Below are positions 35,469 to 43,776 of a DNA stretch of 64,000 nucleotides, in pieces; within the stretch, counting starts at the first letter, position 1, and each line of letters opens with the position of its first letter. This stretch comes from Mycolicibacterium peregrinum (GTDB lineage: Bacteria > Actinomycetota > Actinomycetes > Mycobacteriales > Mycobacteriaceae), in the NCBI RefSeq assembly GCF_002102345.1, contig NZ_LQPP01000047.1:208741-272740 (forward strand), in the 5' to 3' direction. A model generated the notes under the pieces. That model was not told the origin of the DNA and did not search any database. It was given only the letters and a program-made list of their open reading frames with translations. The position numbers were made by a program, and so were the translations under genes.

Positions 35469-37976
35469 TCAGCCTCCGTTTCCGGCCTTGCGGCGGCGCC
35501 ACCACAGCACGCCACCGGTTACGAGCCAGGCGGCCACTGGCAGGGTCACCAGCAGATAGAAGTACGGCTTCGAGGTCGCGGGACTCGGGATTTCGTAAGG
35601 CGTCCACGACGTCGGCTGCTGCGGCCAAATCTGGTTCAGCGGAACAGAAGTGTTGATGTCGCCTAGCCAGATCTGATCACCGGACTGCTGCTCGACCGGG
35701 CCGACGATCGACGGTCCCGCCGCGGTGGCGATGGACGCGTACTTCGTCTTGAACTCCTGTTCGCCGACGTCCTTCAGTTCGATCTTGCTGAAGTCGACGC
35801 CTCCCCAGGAACGGCCCCGAGTCCACGTTCGGTCACCCTCCTGGGTTTTCCAGCTGAAGGTCGGTTTGGCGTGGGTGTACGAATAGACGTAGCGGTCGAA
35901 GACCTCACGCGAATTCCACGGTACGGTCCAGGCGGCGACGTTGCCAGAATCGATGACATCCGCATACTGAGTTGGCTTGTCCGCGTTGCGCTTCCGGTAC
36001 CACTCGGCCGCGATCCGGCTGGCGTACACCCGGCGCAGGTCGGCGAACTCGGGATCTTTGTTGATCGCGTCGACCACCGCGGGCATGATCATGTCCTGGT
36101 ACAACTTGCCGTTTTGCGCGGTGATCGCTGGATCTTGGCCGTCGCATGACTGGTTCGGGCTGATATCGCTGTTCTCGAGCCCGACCTTGACCGTCAGTGG
36201 TGCATCGATGATGTACAGCTGGTCGCCGTCCTCCCGAACGGTGGCCGGCGTGGGCTCTATCCATTGCCGGCGGCCCAGGAAGCATTTGTCGGTGCCGCGC
36301 AGCGCGTCTTCGAATCGTTTGCCGAGCGGGGTGTCGTCTCGCTGTAGCCGGCCCGACACCTCTTTCATCTCGAGGTCCGCCTCAAGCAGCACCTGACCCG
36401 CCTGGGTCTTGCCGAACTCCTGGTCGATGATTCGGTCCGGCTCGGTGGGATTCAGGTTGACCCAGAACTTGTCGGGGGCCAGCGCCATCCAGACGTAGAA
36501 GGCGTCCATGGCCATCTGGGCATTGCGCTTCCCGCCGTAGGACGGCACATCGTCGGATGTGGTGCTGGCCCGGAACGCGTACTGCATTGCCGGTTTACCT
36601 GCGACTGTGTCGGTGACATAGCGCAATTCGAGGGTCGAGAAATCGATCCCGCCGTAGCCGGTCGCGGGCGCGGCGGGCGCCAGAGGTGCCTGCTGGGGTG
36701 CTGGTGCCGCCGGAGCGGGGGCTGCAGGTGCTGGTGCTGGTGCTGCCGGGGCAGGGGCTGCAGGTACCGGTATCGGTGCGGGAATCGGCGCCGCCGGTAT
36801 CGGCGCGGGTACGGGGACCGGCACTGGAATGACGATCGGCGGTGGCGGTGCGGCAGGCGCTTGCGGGGCCGGGACAGCTGGAACCGCAGGTGCGGGCGCC
36901 GGTCGCTGTTCTGGTGCCGGTTGTTGTTGTGGCGCCGGCGGTTGTGCCGGTTGCTGTGGTGGGGCCGGTGTCTGGCCGGCCTGAACCTGGATGGGCGCCG
37001 GTTTCGGCTGCTGCGCGGGAGCCGGTGGTGCCGGCTGTTGCGTCGGACTGGCAGGTTGATCGAGTGCGACCTCGATTTCGTCTCTGACAGCCTGATCCTC
37101 GGGGCTGTCCGGAGCGTCTCCCAACGGAAGCGGCAACGAAGCTGCACCACCCGGGCCGCCGGGACCGCCCGGTCCTTCGGGTACAGCCTTCGTCGGCCAG
37201 TACTTGACGCACACCGCCGTCGGCATGGCTGCGCCGTCATTCCTCAGCTGATCTAGGGTGCGCTTGATCCAGCGCTGCGTGGCGGGGCTGGGTAGCCTGC
37301 CGAACATCATCACCAACGAGGACCCGGTTTGGCCGGCCATCTTGACGTGCTCGATGAACTGCTTTCTTGCGTGCGAGGCGAGCGAGTCCCCGGATTTGGC
37401 TTCGACGATGGTCCACAGCCGCGGCGGAACCTGGTTGGTTACGTTGGTGATGTCGAAAACCGGTCCGTTCGGGAGGATCCCTGGGTCGATCTTGGATCCC
37501 TTGATCCAGCCCGCCGATCCGCTGTCGGACAGCTTCCACAGTTCGTTCCACAGAAAGTCTTCGAAGGCGGGTCCGACACGCCGGTTCTTGATGACGGTGA
37601 TGTAGTTCGTCTTCCACCGCCCGAAGGCCATCGGCTTGGCGCCGGCGGCGGCTTTGGCCCGGGTGTAGTTGCGCCAGGTGATGAGCATGTGATTCTCGGT
37701 GCCGCCGGGCAGGCCTTCGTCGTCGAGGATCCTCAGTTCGTCGCTCGACGGTTCATCGATCGCTTCCAGGCCCGGATCCAGACCCGGATACCGGTACTCG
37801 ACGGTGCTGTTTTCGGGTGCCACCTCGGTGGCATCGAACCCCGGCAGGGCAAACCCGGTGGTGCACTCGCCGTAGGCCCCGTACTCGGCGTGGGCGGTAG
37901 CACCCCCCAGCCATGTCGAGCCGGCGATGACCAAAACGATCACCATGGCGTAAGTGGTGAGCTTGTGCCCGGTCAT
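35469..37976 (-). CDS. Exported, membrane-anchored protein with PD-(D/E)XK nuclease-like domain
   Basis: 835 residues: signal peptide 1-30 (cleavage after AHA), a globular domain (about 95-260), a Pro/Ala stalk (about 311-438), a large domain (about 440-800) and a C-terminal helix (about 803-825) followed by WWRRRKAGNGG. The first domain has the order of a restriction-endonuclease fold: Glu139 (GPAFEDF), Asp175 (PVFDITN), Glu192-x-Lys194 (TIVEAKSG) and Gln206 (RKQFIEH). The second domain opens with GGIDFSTLEL and has a matching GGVDFSKIEL at 725. The ATG overlaps the upstream gene stop (ATGA). Role not known; toxin-like nuclease is inference. Confidence 0.7.
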   Translation of the reverse strand: MTGHKLTTYAMVIVLVIAGSTWLGGATAHAEYGAYGECTTGFALPGFDATEVAPENSTVEYRYPGLDPGLEAIDEPSSDELRILDDEGLPGGTENHMLITWRNYTRAKAAAGAKPMAFGRWKTNYITVIKNRRVGPAFEDFLWNELWKLSDSGSAGWIKGSKIDPGILPNGPVFDITNVTNQVPPRLWTIVEAKSGDSLASHARKQFIEHVKMAGQTGSSLVMMFGRLPSPATQRWIKRTLDQLRNDGAAMPTAVCVKYWPTKAVPEGPGGPGGPGGAASLPLPLGDAPDSPEDQAVRDEIEVALDQPASPTQQPAPPAPAQQPKPAPIQVQAGQTPAPPQQPAQPPAPQQQPAPEQRPAPAPAVPAVPAPQAPAAPPPPIVIPVPVPVPAPIPAAPIPAPIPVPAAPAPAAPAPAPAAPAPAAPAPQQAPLAPAAPATGYGGIDFSTLELRYVTDTVAGKPAMQYAFRASTTSDDVPSYGGKRNAQMAMDAFYVWMALAPDKFWVNLNPTEPDRIIDQEFGKTQAGQVLLEADLEMKEVSGRLQRDDTPLGKRFEDALRGTDKCFLGRRQWIEPTPATVREDGDQLYIIDAPLTVKVGLENSDISPNQSCDGQDPAITAQNGKLYQDMIMPAVVDAINKDPEFADLRRVYASRIAAEWYRKRNADKPTQYADVIDSGNVAAWTVPWNSREVFDRYVYSYTHAKPTFSWKTQEGDRTWTRGRSWGGVDFSKIELKDVGEQEFKTKYASIATAAGPSIVGPVEQQSGDQIWLGDINTSVPLNQIWPQQPTSWTPYEIPSPATSKPYFYLLVTLPVAAWLVTGGVLWWRRRKAGNGG

Positions 37977-38950
37977 GATTTGGCTGCCCAGCGATCGTAG
38001 TAGCCGCGGGCTTTGGGTTGGCCTTTGGTGATACCGAGGCGGAACAGCCGGAACGGGCCCGTGACGTCCCTGTCGTCATTGCTCTGCACTTCGTATTCGA
38101 CGAGGGGGGGGTCGCCGGGATCTCTCGTGTAGTCGACGTAGACCCAGCGGGAGGGTCGGCTGCGGCGCAGCATTTCGCCCAGGTACCAGCAGGCGCCTGC
38201 GAGTAGGTCGGTGTTGGCGGGGTCGTTGATGGCCTCGACGGTGGGGGTGTGGTGGTGGATGAGGTCGGTGAGGCGGTCGATGGATTCGGGGGTGAAGTCC
38301 CAGTTTCCGGGGTAGCGGGTGGCCCATTGTGGGAAGTCGCGTTGGCGGGCGGCCAGCCAGTCGTCGAGGACGGGTGAGGGTTCTGGGCTGGGCAGCAGGT
38401 CGATGCCGACGACGCCGGGCGGTGGTGGGGTGGTGACCTTTTCGCTCCAGGTGGTGAAGGTTTGGGCGAGTGGTCCTGGGTTGGTGGGTCGGTCGATGAC
38501 GGTGGCGAAGAGAAGGTGCAGGGGTGAGACGGGGTGGAGTTCGAGTCCGTCGCCGGGTACGGCGATGGGGAGACCGGCGGGGGTGCCGGCGGGGTTGTCG
38601 TCCCAGCCCCAGTAGGTGGTGGTGATGCGCTCGAGCAGTGCGGTGTCGGTGAGGGTGGGTTGTGCGTGTTCGGCGAAGCCGGGTTGGTTGTCCCAGTCCC
38701 AGTGCCCGGCGGTGAGGTGGGTCAGGGTCAGGCCGATGTAGGCGGTCAGGGCGCGGATGACGGGGCGGTCGTCGTCGGTGAACAGGTCCTCGGGTTGGTG
38801 GAACAGGGTGGTGATGACGTGTTCGAGTGCGCGCAGTGATTGGGCCGAGTAGTCCAGGGCGACTCCGTAGGGTTCGGCCAGCCCGGCCAGTCCTGCCACC
38901 GCGGGCGAGATCCCGTCGTCCCACTCATCAGCCAACTTCTGACGATCCAC
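37973..38950 (-). CDS. Cytoplasmic helical protein, copy B of a tandem pair (accessory/immunity candidate)
   Basis: 325 residues, no signal or membrane segment, Trp-rich (HWDWDNQPGF, TTTYWGWDDNP) and mainly helical, with a beta-like C-terminal part (SRWVYVDYTRDPGD ... RLFRLGITKGQPKARG). Family not recognised. The first 280 residues are identical to copy A except Thr/Pro at one site; the last 45 differ at many positions. GTG 38950 is chosen because copy A starts at the same place and AAGGTGG lies upstream. Its stop overlaps the nuclease-like gene start, so the two are translationally coupled. Codons prefer CCC, ACC and CTC, unlike the flanking genes. Confidence 0.75.
   Translation of the reverse strand: MDRQKLADEWDDGISPAVAGLAGLAEPYGVALDYSAQSLRALEHVITTLFHQPEDLFTDDDRPVIRALTAYIGLTLTHLTAGHWDWDNQPGFAEHAQPTLTDTALLERITTTYWGWDDNPAGTPAGLPIAVPGDGLELHPVSPLHLLFATVIDRPTNPGPLAQTFTTWSEKVTTPPPPGVVGIDLLPSPEPSPVLDDWLAARQRDFPQWATRYPGNWDFTPESIDRLTDLIHHHTPTVEAINDPANTDLLAGACWYLGEMLRRSRPSRWVYVDYTRDPGDPPLVEYEVQSNDDRDVTGPFRLFRLGITKGQPKARGYYDRWAAKS
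38111..38950 (-). repeat. 840-bp near-identical repeat, copy B
   Basis: Matches 39279-40118 base for base at an offset of 1168, with one difference that I found (T at 38584, G at 39752). The match ends exactly at the GTG start codon on one side and about 45 codons before the stop on the other. Confidence 0.88.
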
Positions 38951-39137
38951 CTGGCCACCTTCTGTAGCAATTGTTATCGCGGCGGGCGGCACGAACTTTC
39001 CGCCGGTGAGACTGCGCACCGTAGAGCAGTTGGCCGGGGCAGCGGAAAATTCGAAAAGGCTACTTCGGCAAACAGTCCTGAGGTGGCGAGATCGATCCGT
39101 TCACAAGCGTAACGGCATTCTTCGGGCGCCTCGCGCA

Positions 39138-40118
39138 CTAATTCGATTTGGCTGCCCAGCGGTCGTAGCGGCCGCGGGCTTTGGGTTGGCCTTTGGTGAT
39201 GCCTAGGCGGAACAGCCTGAATGGATTCGCGGTGTTCCTGTCGTCGTTGGTTTGCACTCGATATTCGACGAGGGCGGGGTCGCCGGGATCTCTCGTGTAG
39301 TCGACGTAGACCCAGCGGGAGGGTCGGCTGCGGCGCAGCATTTCGCCCAGGTACCAGCAGGCGCCTGCGAGTAGGTCGGTGTTGGCGGGGTCGTTGATGG
39401 CCTCGACGGTGGGGGTGTGGTGGTGGATGAGGTCGGTGAGGCGGTCGATGGATTCGGGGGTGAAGTCCCAGTTTCCGGGGTAGCGGGTGGCCCATTGTGG
39501 GAAGTCGCGTTGGCGGGCGGCCAGCCAGTCGTCGAGGACGGGTGAGGGTTCTGGGCTGGGCAGCAGGTCGATGCCGACGACGCCGGGCGGTGGTGGGGTG
39601 GTGACCTTTTCGCTCCAGGTGGTGAAGGTTTGGGCGAGTGGTCCTGGGTTGGTGGGTCGGTCGATGACGGTGGCGAAGAGAAGGTGCAGGGGTGAGACGG
39701 GGTGGAGTTCGAGTCCGTCGCCGGGTACGGCGATGGGGAGACCGGCGGGGGGGCCGGCGGGGTTGTCGTCCCAGCCCCAGTAGGTGGTGGTGATGCGCTC
39801 GAGCAGTGCGGTGTCGGTGAGGGTGGGTTGTGCGTGTTCGGCGAAGCCGGGTTGGTTGTCCCAGTCCCAGTGCCCGGCGGTGAGGTGGGTCAGGGTCAGG
39901 CCGATGTAGGCGGTCAGGGCGCGGATGACGGGGCGGTCGTCGTCGGTGAACAGGTCCTCGGGTTGGTGGAACAGGGTGGTGATGACGTGTTCGAGTGCGC
40001 GCAGTGATTGGGCCGAGTAGTCCAGGGCGACTCCGTAGGGTTCGGCCAGCCCGGCCAGTCCTGCCACCGCGGGCGAGATCCCGTCGTCCCACTCATCAGC
40101 CAACTTCTGACGATCCAC
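39138..40118 (-). CDS. Cytoplasmic helical protein, copy A of a tandem pair (accessory/immunity candidate)
   Basis: 326 residues, paralog of the gene at 37973-38950, first gene of the minus-strand operon. It differs from copy B in one residue in the first 280 (Pro for Thr in NPAGPPAGLP) and in about a quarter of the last 45 (for example YRVQTNDDRNTANPF against YEVQSNDDRDVTGPF). The GTG at 40118 has GGAGA about ten bases upstream. A 187-base spacer (38951-39137) with no gene separates it from copy B. It is divergent from pheS, 106 bases apart. Confidence 0.75.
   Translation of the reverse strand: MDRQKLADEWDDGISPAVAGLAGLAEPYGVALDYSAQSLRALEHVITTLFHQPEDLFTDDDRPVIRALTAYIGLTLTHLTAGHWDWDNQPGFAEHAQPTLTDTALLERITTTYWGWDDNPAGPPAGLPIAVPGDGLELHPVSPLHLLFATVIDRPTNPGPLAQTFTTWSEKVTTPPPPGVVGIDLLPSPEPSPVLDDWLAARQRDFPQWATRYPGNWDFTPESIDRLTDLIHHHTPTVEAINDPANTDLLAGACWYLGEMLRRSRPSRWVYVDYTRDPGDPALVEYRVQTNDDRNTANPFRLFRLGITKGQPKARGRYDRWAAKSN
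39279..40118 (-). repeat. 840-bp near-identical repeat, copy A
   Basis: Partner of 38111-38950. Both sides of the block are non-homologous or strongly diverged, which points to recent duplication or gene conversion limited to the N-terminal coding part. Confidence 0.88.
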
Positions 40119-40212
40119 GTCGTCATCGTCTCCGATCTCGGCGTAGTTCGTCGTGGCAGGTTTCTATCGCAGCTGAGGGCAAACGGATTCGAAGCCTGAT
40201 CAGGCCATCGCC

Positions 40213-40218
40213 TATGAT
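40213..40218 (+). promoter_or_regulatory. -10 element of a leaderless pheS transcript
   Basis: TATGAT is close to the ideal SigA -10 (TATAAT) and ends six bases before GTG 40225, so the RNA would begin with the start codon. No ribosome site is present upstream of pheS, which agrees. Confidence 0.65.
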
Positions 40219-40224
40219 CGCCGG

Positions 40225-41268
40225 GTGGCTGAGCAGCCCAGTGATCTCTCAGAAGAAGCCCTGACCAAAGCCGTCAGCGCGGCCCGGCATGCCTTTGAGC
40301 TGGCCGGTGACCTTGACGCGCTCGCGCGCGCCAAGACCGAGCACCTCGGCGATCGTGCCCCGATCGCCCTGGCGCGCCAGGCGCTGGCGACGCTGCCGAA
40401 GGCCGACCGCGCCGACGCCGGCAAGCGGGTCAACGTCGCCCGCGGCGACGCCCAGCGCGCGTACGACGAGCGGCTGGCCGCGCTGCGGGCTGAGCGCGAC
40501 GCCGCGGTGCTGGTCGCCGAGCGCATCGACGTAACGCTGCCCTCGACGCGGCAGCCGGTGGGCGCCCGGCACCCGATCACGATCCTGGCCGAGAACGTCG
40601 CGGACACCTTCGTGGCCATGGGCTGGGAACTGGCCGAGGGCCCAGAGGTCGAGACCGAGCAGTTCAACTTCGACGCGCTCAACTTCCCTCCTGACCATCC
40701 GGCACGCAGCGAGCAGGACACCTTCCAGATCGCCCCGGACGGGTCGCGGCAGGTGCTGCGTACCCACACGTCGCCCGTCCAAATCCGCGCATTGCTGGAA
40801 CGTGATCTGCCCGTCTATGTCGTTTCGATCGGACGGACCTTCCGTACCGACGAACTCGATTCCACCCACACGCCGGTCTTCCACCAGGTGGAGGGGCTGG
40901 CCGTGGACAAGGGTCTGACCATGGCAAATCTTCGCGGCACGCTGGACGCGTTTGCACGGTCCCAGTTCGGCCCGGAGGGGCGTACCCGGTTCCGTCCGCA
41001 CTTCTTCCCGTTCACCGAGCCGTCGGCCGAGGTGGACATCTGGTTCCCCGGTAAGAAGGGCGGCCCCGGCTGGGTCGAGTGGGGCGGCTGCGGCATGGTC
41101 AATCCGAATGTGCTGCGCGCCTGCGGTATCGACCCCGACGTCTACTCCGGCTTTGCCTTCGGTATGGGATTGGAGCGAACCCTGCAGTTCCGCAACGGTA
41201 TTCCTGACATGCGTGACATGGTCGAGGGTGACGTCCGCTTCTCGCTGCCGTTCGGGGTCGGTGCCTGA
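40225..41268 (+). CDS. pheS: Phenylalanyl-tRNA synthetase alpha subunit
   Basis: 347 residues, class II synthetase catalytic subunit. N-terminal coiled coil (RVNVARGDAQRAYDERLAAL), motif 2 region (VYVVSIGRTFRTDELDSTHT, FHQVEGLAVDKG), and motif 3 (YSGFAFGMGLERTLQFRNGI) are all present. It forms the heterotetramer with PheT and charges tRNA-Phe. The GTG start at 40225 lies six bases after a TATGAT element. The stop overlaps the pheT ATG (TGATG). Confidence 0.98.
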   Translation: MAEQPSDLSEEALTKAVSAARHAFELAGDLDALARAKTEHLGDRAPIALARQALATLPKADRADAGKRVNVARGDAQRAYDERLAALRAERDAAVLVAERIDVTLPSTRQPVGARHPITILAENVADTFVAMGWELAEGPEVETEQFNFDALNFPPDHPARSEQDTFQIAPDGSRQVLRTHTSPVQIRALLERDLPVYVVSIGRTFRTDELDSTHTPVFHQVEGLAVDKGLTMANLRGTLDAFARSQFGPEGRTRFRPHFFPFTEPSAEVDIWFPGKKGGPGWVEWGGCGMVNPNVLRACGIDPDVYSGFAFGMGLERTLQFRNGIPDMRDMVEGDVRFSLPFGVGA

Positions 41269-43760
41269 TGCGGATTCCGTTCAGCTGGCTGCGTGAGGCC
41301 GTCCGCGCCGGCGCCCCGGATTGGGATGCGTCCGTCGAGGAGCTCGAAGAGACGTTCATCCGGATCGGGCACGAGGTCGAGGAGATCATCCCGATCGGTC
41401 CGGTGGCTGGTCCGCTGACCGTCGGCCGAGTCGCCGCGATCGAGGAACTGACCGAGTTCAAGAAGCCCATCCGGGCCTGCAAGGTCGATGTCGGCGTCCA
41501 GAATCTCGACGGCGAGTTCCGCGATATCGTTTGTGGTGCAACAAATTTCGCGGTCGGCGATCTGGTCGTGGTAGCGCTGCCCGACACCGTGCTGCCCGGT
41601 GACTTCAAAATCGCCACGCGCAAAACCTACGGCCGGGTCTCCGACGGAATGATCTGCTCGGCGGCGGAGATGAATCTGGGCGTCGAGGGCGCGGGCATTC
41701 TGGTCCTGCCCGAGGGCACGGCCGAACCGGGCACCCCGGCCGCCGACATCCTCGGCCTCGACGACGTGGTGTTCCATCTGGCGATCACACCGGACCGCGG
41801 TTACTGCCTGTCGGTCCGTGGACTGGCCCGCGAGATCGCCTGCGCCAACGACCTCGAGTTCGTCGACCTGGCCGATGTGACACCGTTGCCCGCCGAGGGT
41901 GAGGCCTGGCCGCTGACCGTCCAGCCCGGCACCGGGGTAAAGCGTTTCGGGCTGCGGCCGGTCACGGGCATCGACCCGGCGGCGGTGTCGCCGTGGTGGA
42001 TGCAGCGTCGGTTGATGCTCAGCGGTATCCGCGCCATCTCCCCGGCGGTCGACGTGACGAACTACGTCATGCTCGAACTCGGCCATCCGATGCACGCGCA
42101 TGACAGCAGCTTGATCACCGGCGGCTTCGACGTGCGGTTCGCCCGCGACGGCGAGAAGGTCGTCACCCTCGACGATGTCGAGCGCACCTTGAACTCGGCC
42201 GACGTGTTGATCGTCGACGACGTCGCGACCGCCGCGATCGGAGGCGTGATGGGTGCGGGCACCACCGAGGTGCGCGATTCCACCACCGATGTGCTGCTCG
42301 AAGCCGCGGTGTGGGATCCGGCCGCGGTGTCGCGCACCCAACGTCGACTGCACCTGGCCAGCGAGGCCGGCCGCCGGTACGAGCGGTCCGTGGACCCGGC
42401 CATTTCGGTTGCCGCACTGGACCGTTGCGCAACCCTGCTGGCCGAGATCGCCGGCGGAACCGTCGAACCGAAGCTCACCGACTGGCGGGTGGACGGGCGC
42501 ACCGACTGGTCCCAACCGGCCGTCGAGATCCCTGCTGACCTGCCGGACCGGACCGCCGGCGTCGACTACGCCCCAGGCACCACGGCACGGCGGCTCATCC
42601 AGATCGGTGCTGAAGTCACCGGTTCCGACCTGCTCACTGTCACGCCGCCGAGTTGGCGGCCTGACCTGCGCCAGCGCGCCGACCTCGTCGAGGAGGTGCT
42701 GCGGCTCGAGGGCCTGGAGTCCATCCCGTCGGTGCTGCCGACCGCGCCGGCCGGTCGTGGCCTGACCCCCGTGCAGAAGCGTCGCCGTGCCATCGGCAAG
42801 TCGCTCGCGCTGGCCGGGTTTGTCGAGGTCCTGCCCACACCGTTCCTGCCCGCCGGGGTTTTCGACGCCTGGGGTCTGGCCGCCGACGATGTCCGTCGCA
42901 ATGCGACCAAGGTGCTCAACCCGCTGGAGGCCGACCGGCCTCAGCTGGCCACCACGTTGCTGCCCGGATTACTTGAAGCATTGGGCCGCAACGTTTCCCG
43001 TGGCGCTGCCGATGTGGCGCTGTTCGGGATCCAGCAGGTGGTGCACCCCACCGAGCAGACCCGATCCGTCGAGCGCATCCCGAACGACCGTCGGCCAACC
43101 GACGATGAGATCGCCGGGCTCGACGCGTCGTTGCCGCAGCAGCCGCAGCATGTCGCTGCGGTGATGACCGGACTGCGGGAGCCCGCGGGACCCTGGGGTC
43201 CGGGACGTCCGGTCGAGGCCGCCGATGCGTTCGAGGCGGTTCGGGTGATCGGCCGGGCCGCCGGGGTGGAGTTCACCCTGCGCGCCGCCCAGGAGCTGCC
43301 GTGGCATCCCGGCCGTTGCGCCGAGGTGCTCGTGGGCGACACGATCGTCGGCTACGCCGGGCAGCTACACCCGGCGGTCGTCGAGCGGACGGGGCTGCCG
43401 AAGGGCACCTGTGCCGTCGAACTCGATCTCGATGCCGTGCCGATCGTCGAGACGTTGCCGGCACCGAAGGTGTCGCCGTTCCCCGCCGTGTTCCAGGACA
43501 TCAGCGTGATCGTGGCCGACGACGTGGCCGCGGCCACTGTTGTCGACGCCGTCCGCGACGGGGCCGGTGAGCTGCTGGAGGACGTCCGGCTGTTCGACGT
43601 CTACACGGGCCCGCAGATCGGGGAGGGGCGTAAATCGCTGACCCTGGCACTGCGGTTCCGGGCTGCCGACCGGACCCTGACCGAGGACGAGGCCAGCGCC
43701 GCCCGCGATGCCGCGGTCGTGGTGGCCGGTGAGCGCGTCGGCGCCGTCCTGCGCGGCTAG
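41268..43760 (+). CDS. pheT: Phenylalanyl-tRNA synthetase beta subunit
   Basis: 830 residues with the usual domain order: EMAP-type tRNA-binding OB-fold (about 40-160, RACKVDVGVQNLDGEFRDIV), B3/B4 editing domain (about 210-400), B5 domain (PGTTARRLIQIGAEV), catalytic-like core, and C-terminal anticodon-binding domain (SPFPAVFQDISVIVADDVAA to AARDAAVVVAGERVGAVLRG). It edits Tyr mischarged on tRNA-Phe. ATG overlaps the pheS stop by one base. Confidence 0.98.
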   Translation: MRIPFSWLREAVRAGAPDWDASVEELEETFIRIGHEVEEIIPIGPVAGPLTVGRVAAIEELTEFKKPIRACKVDVGVQNLDGEFRDIVCGATNFAVGDLVVVALPDTVLPGDFKIATRKTYGRVSDGMICSAAEMNLGVEGAGILVLPEGTAEPGTPAADILGLDDVVFHLAITPDRGYCLSVRGLAREIACANDLEFVDLADVTPLPAEGEAWPLTVQPGTGVKRFGLRPVTGIDPAAVSPWWMQRRLMLSGIRAISPAVDVTNYVMLELGHPMHAHDSSLITGGFDVRFARDGEKVVTLDDVERTLNSADVLIVDDVATAAIGGVMGAGTTEVRDSTTDVLLEAAVWDPAAVSRTQRRLHLASEAGRRYERSVDPAISVAALDRCATLLAEIAGGTVEPKLTDWRVDGRTDWSQPAVEIPADLPDRTAGVDYAPGTTARRLIQIGAEVTGSDLLTVTPPSWRPDLRQRADLVEEVLRLEGLESIPSVLPTAPAGRGLTPVQKRRRAIGKSLALAGFVEVLPTPFLPAGVFDAWGLAADDVRRNATKVLNPLEADRPQLATTLLPGLLEALGRNVSRGAADVALFGIQQVVHPTEQTRSVERIPNDRRPTDDEIAGLDASLPQQPQHVAAVMTGLREPAGPWGPGRPVEAADAFEAVRVIGRAAGVEFTLRAAQELPWHPGRCAEVLVGDTIVGYAGQLHPAVVERTGLPKGTCAVELDLDAVPIVETLPAPKVSPFPAVFQDISVIVADDVAAATVVDAVRDGAGELLEDVRLFDVYTGPQIGEGRKSLTLALRFRAADRTLTEDEASAARDAAVVVAGERVGAVLRG

Positions 43761-43776
43761 GGTTTCCCGGCTCGGC

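Noticed and set aside
38974..40092. Long Arg/Pro/His-rich open frame (372 codons) on the minus strand in another frame over copy A, and a similar one at 38076-38924
   Set aside because: Both are shadows of the GC-rich tandem genes. They are alike only because the DNA is duplicated, and the composition is not protein-like.
38111..40118. Direct repeat considered as CRISPR or IS
   Set aside because: It is a single long duplicated coding segment with no short spaced repeats, transposase or terminal inverted repeats.
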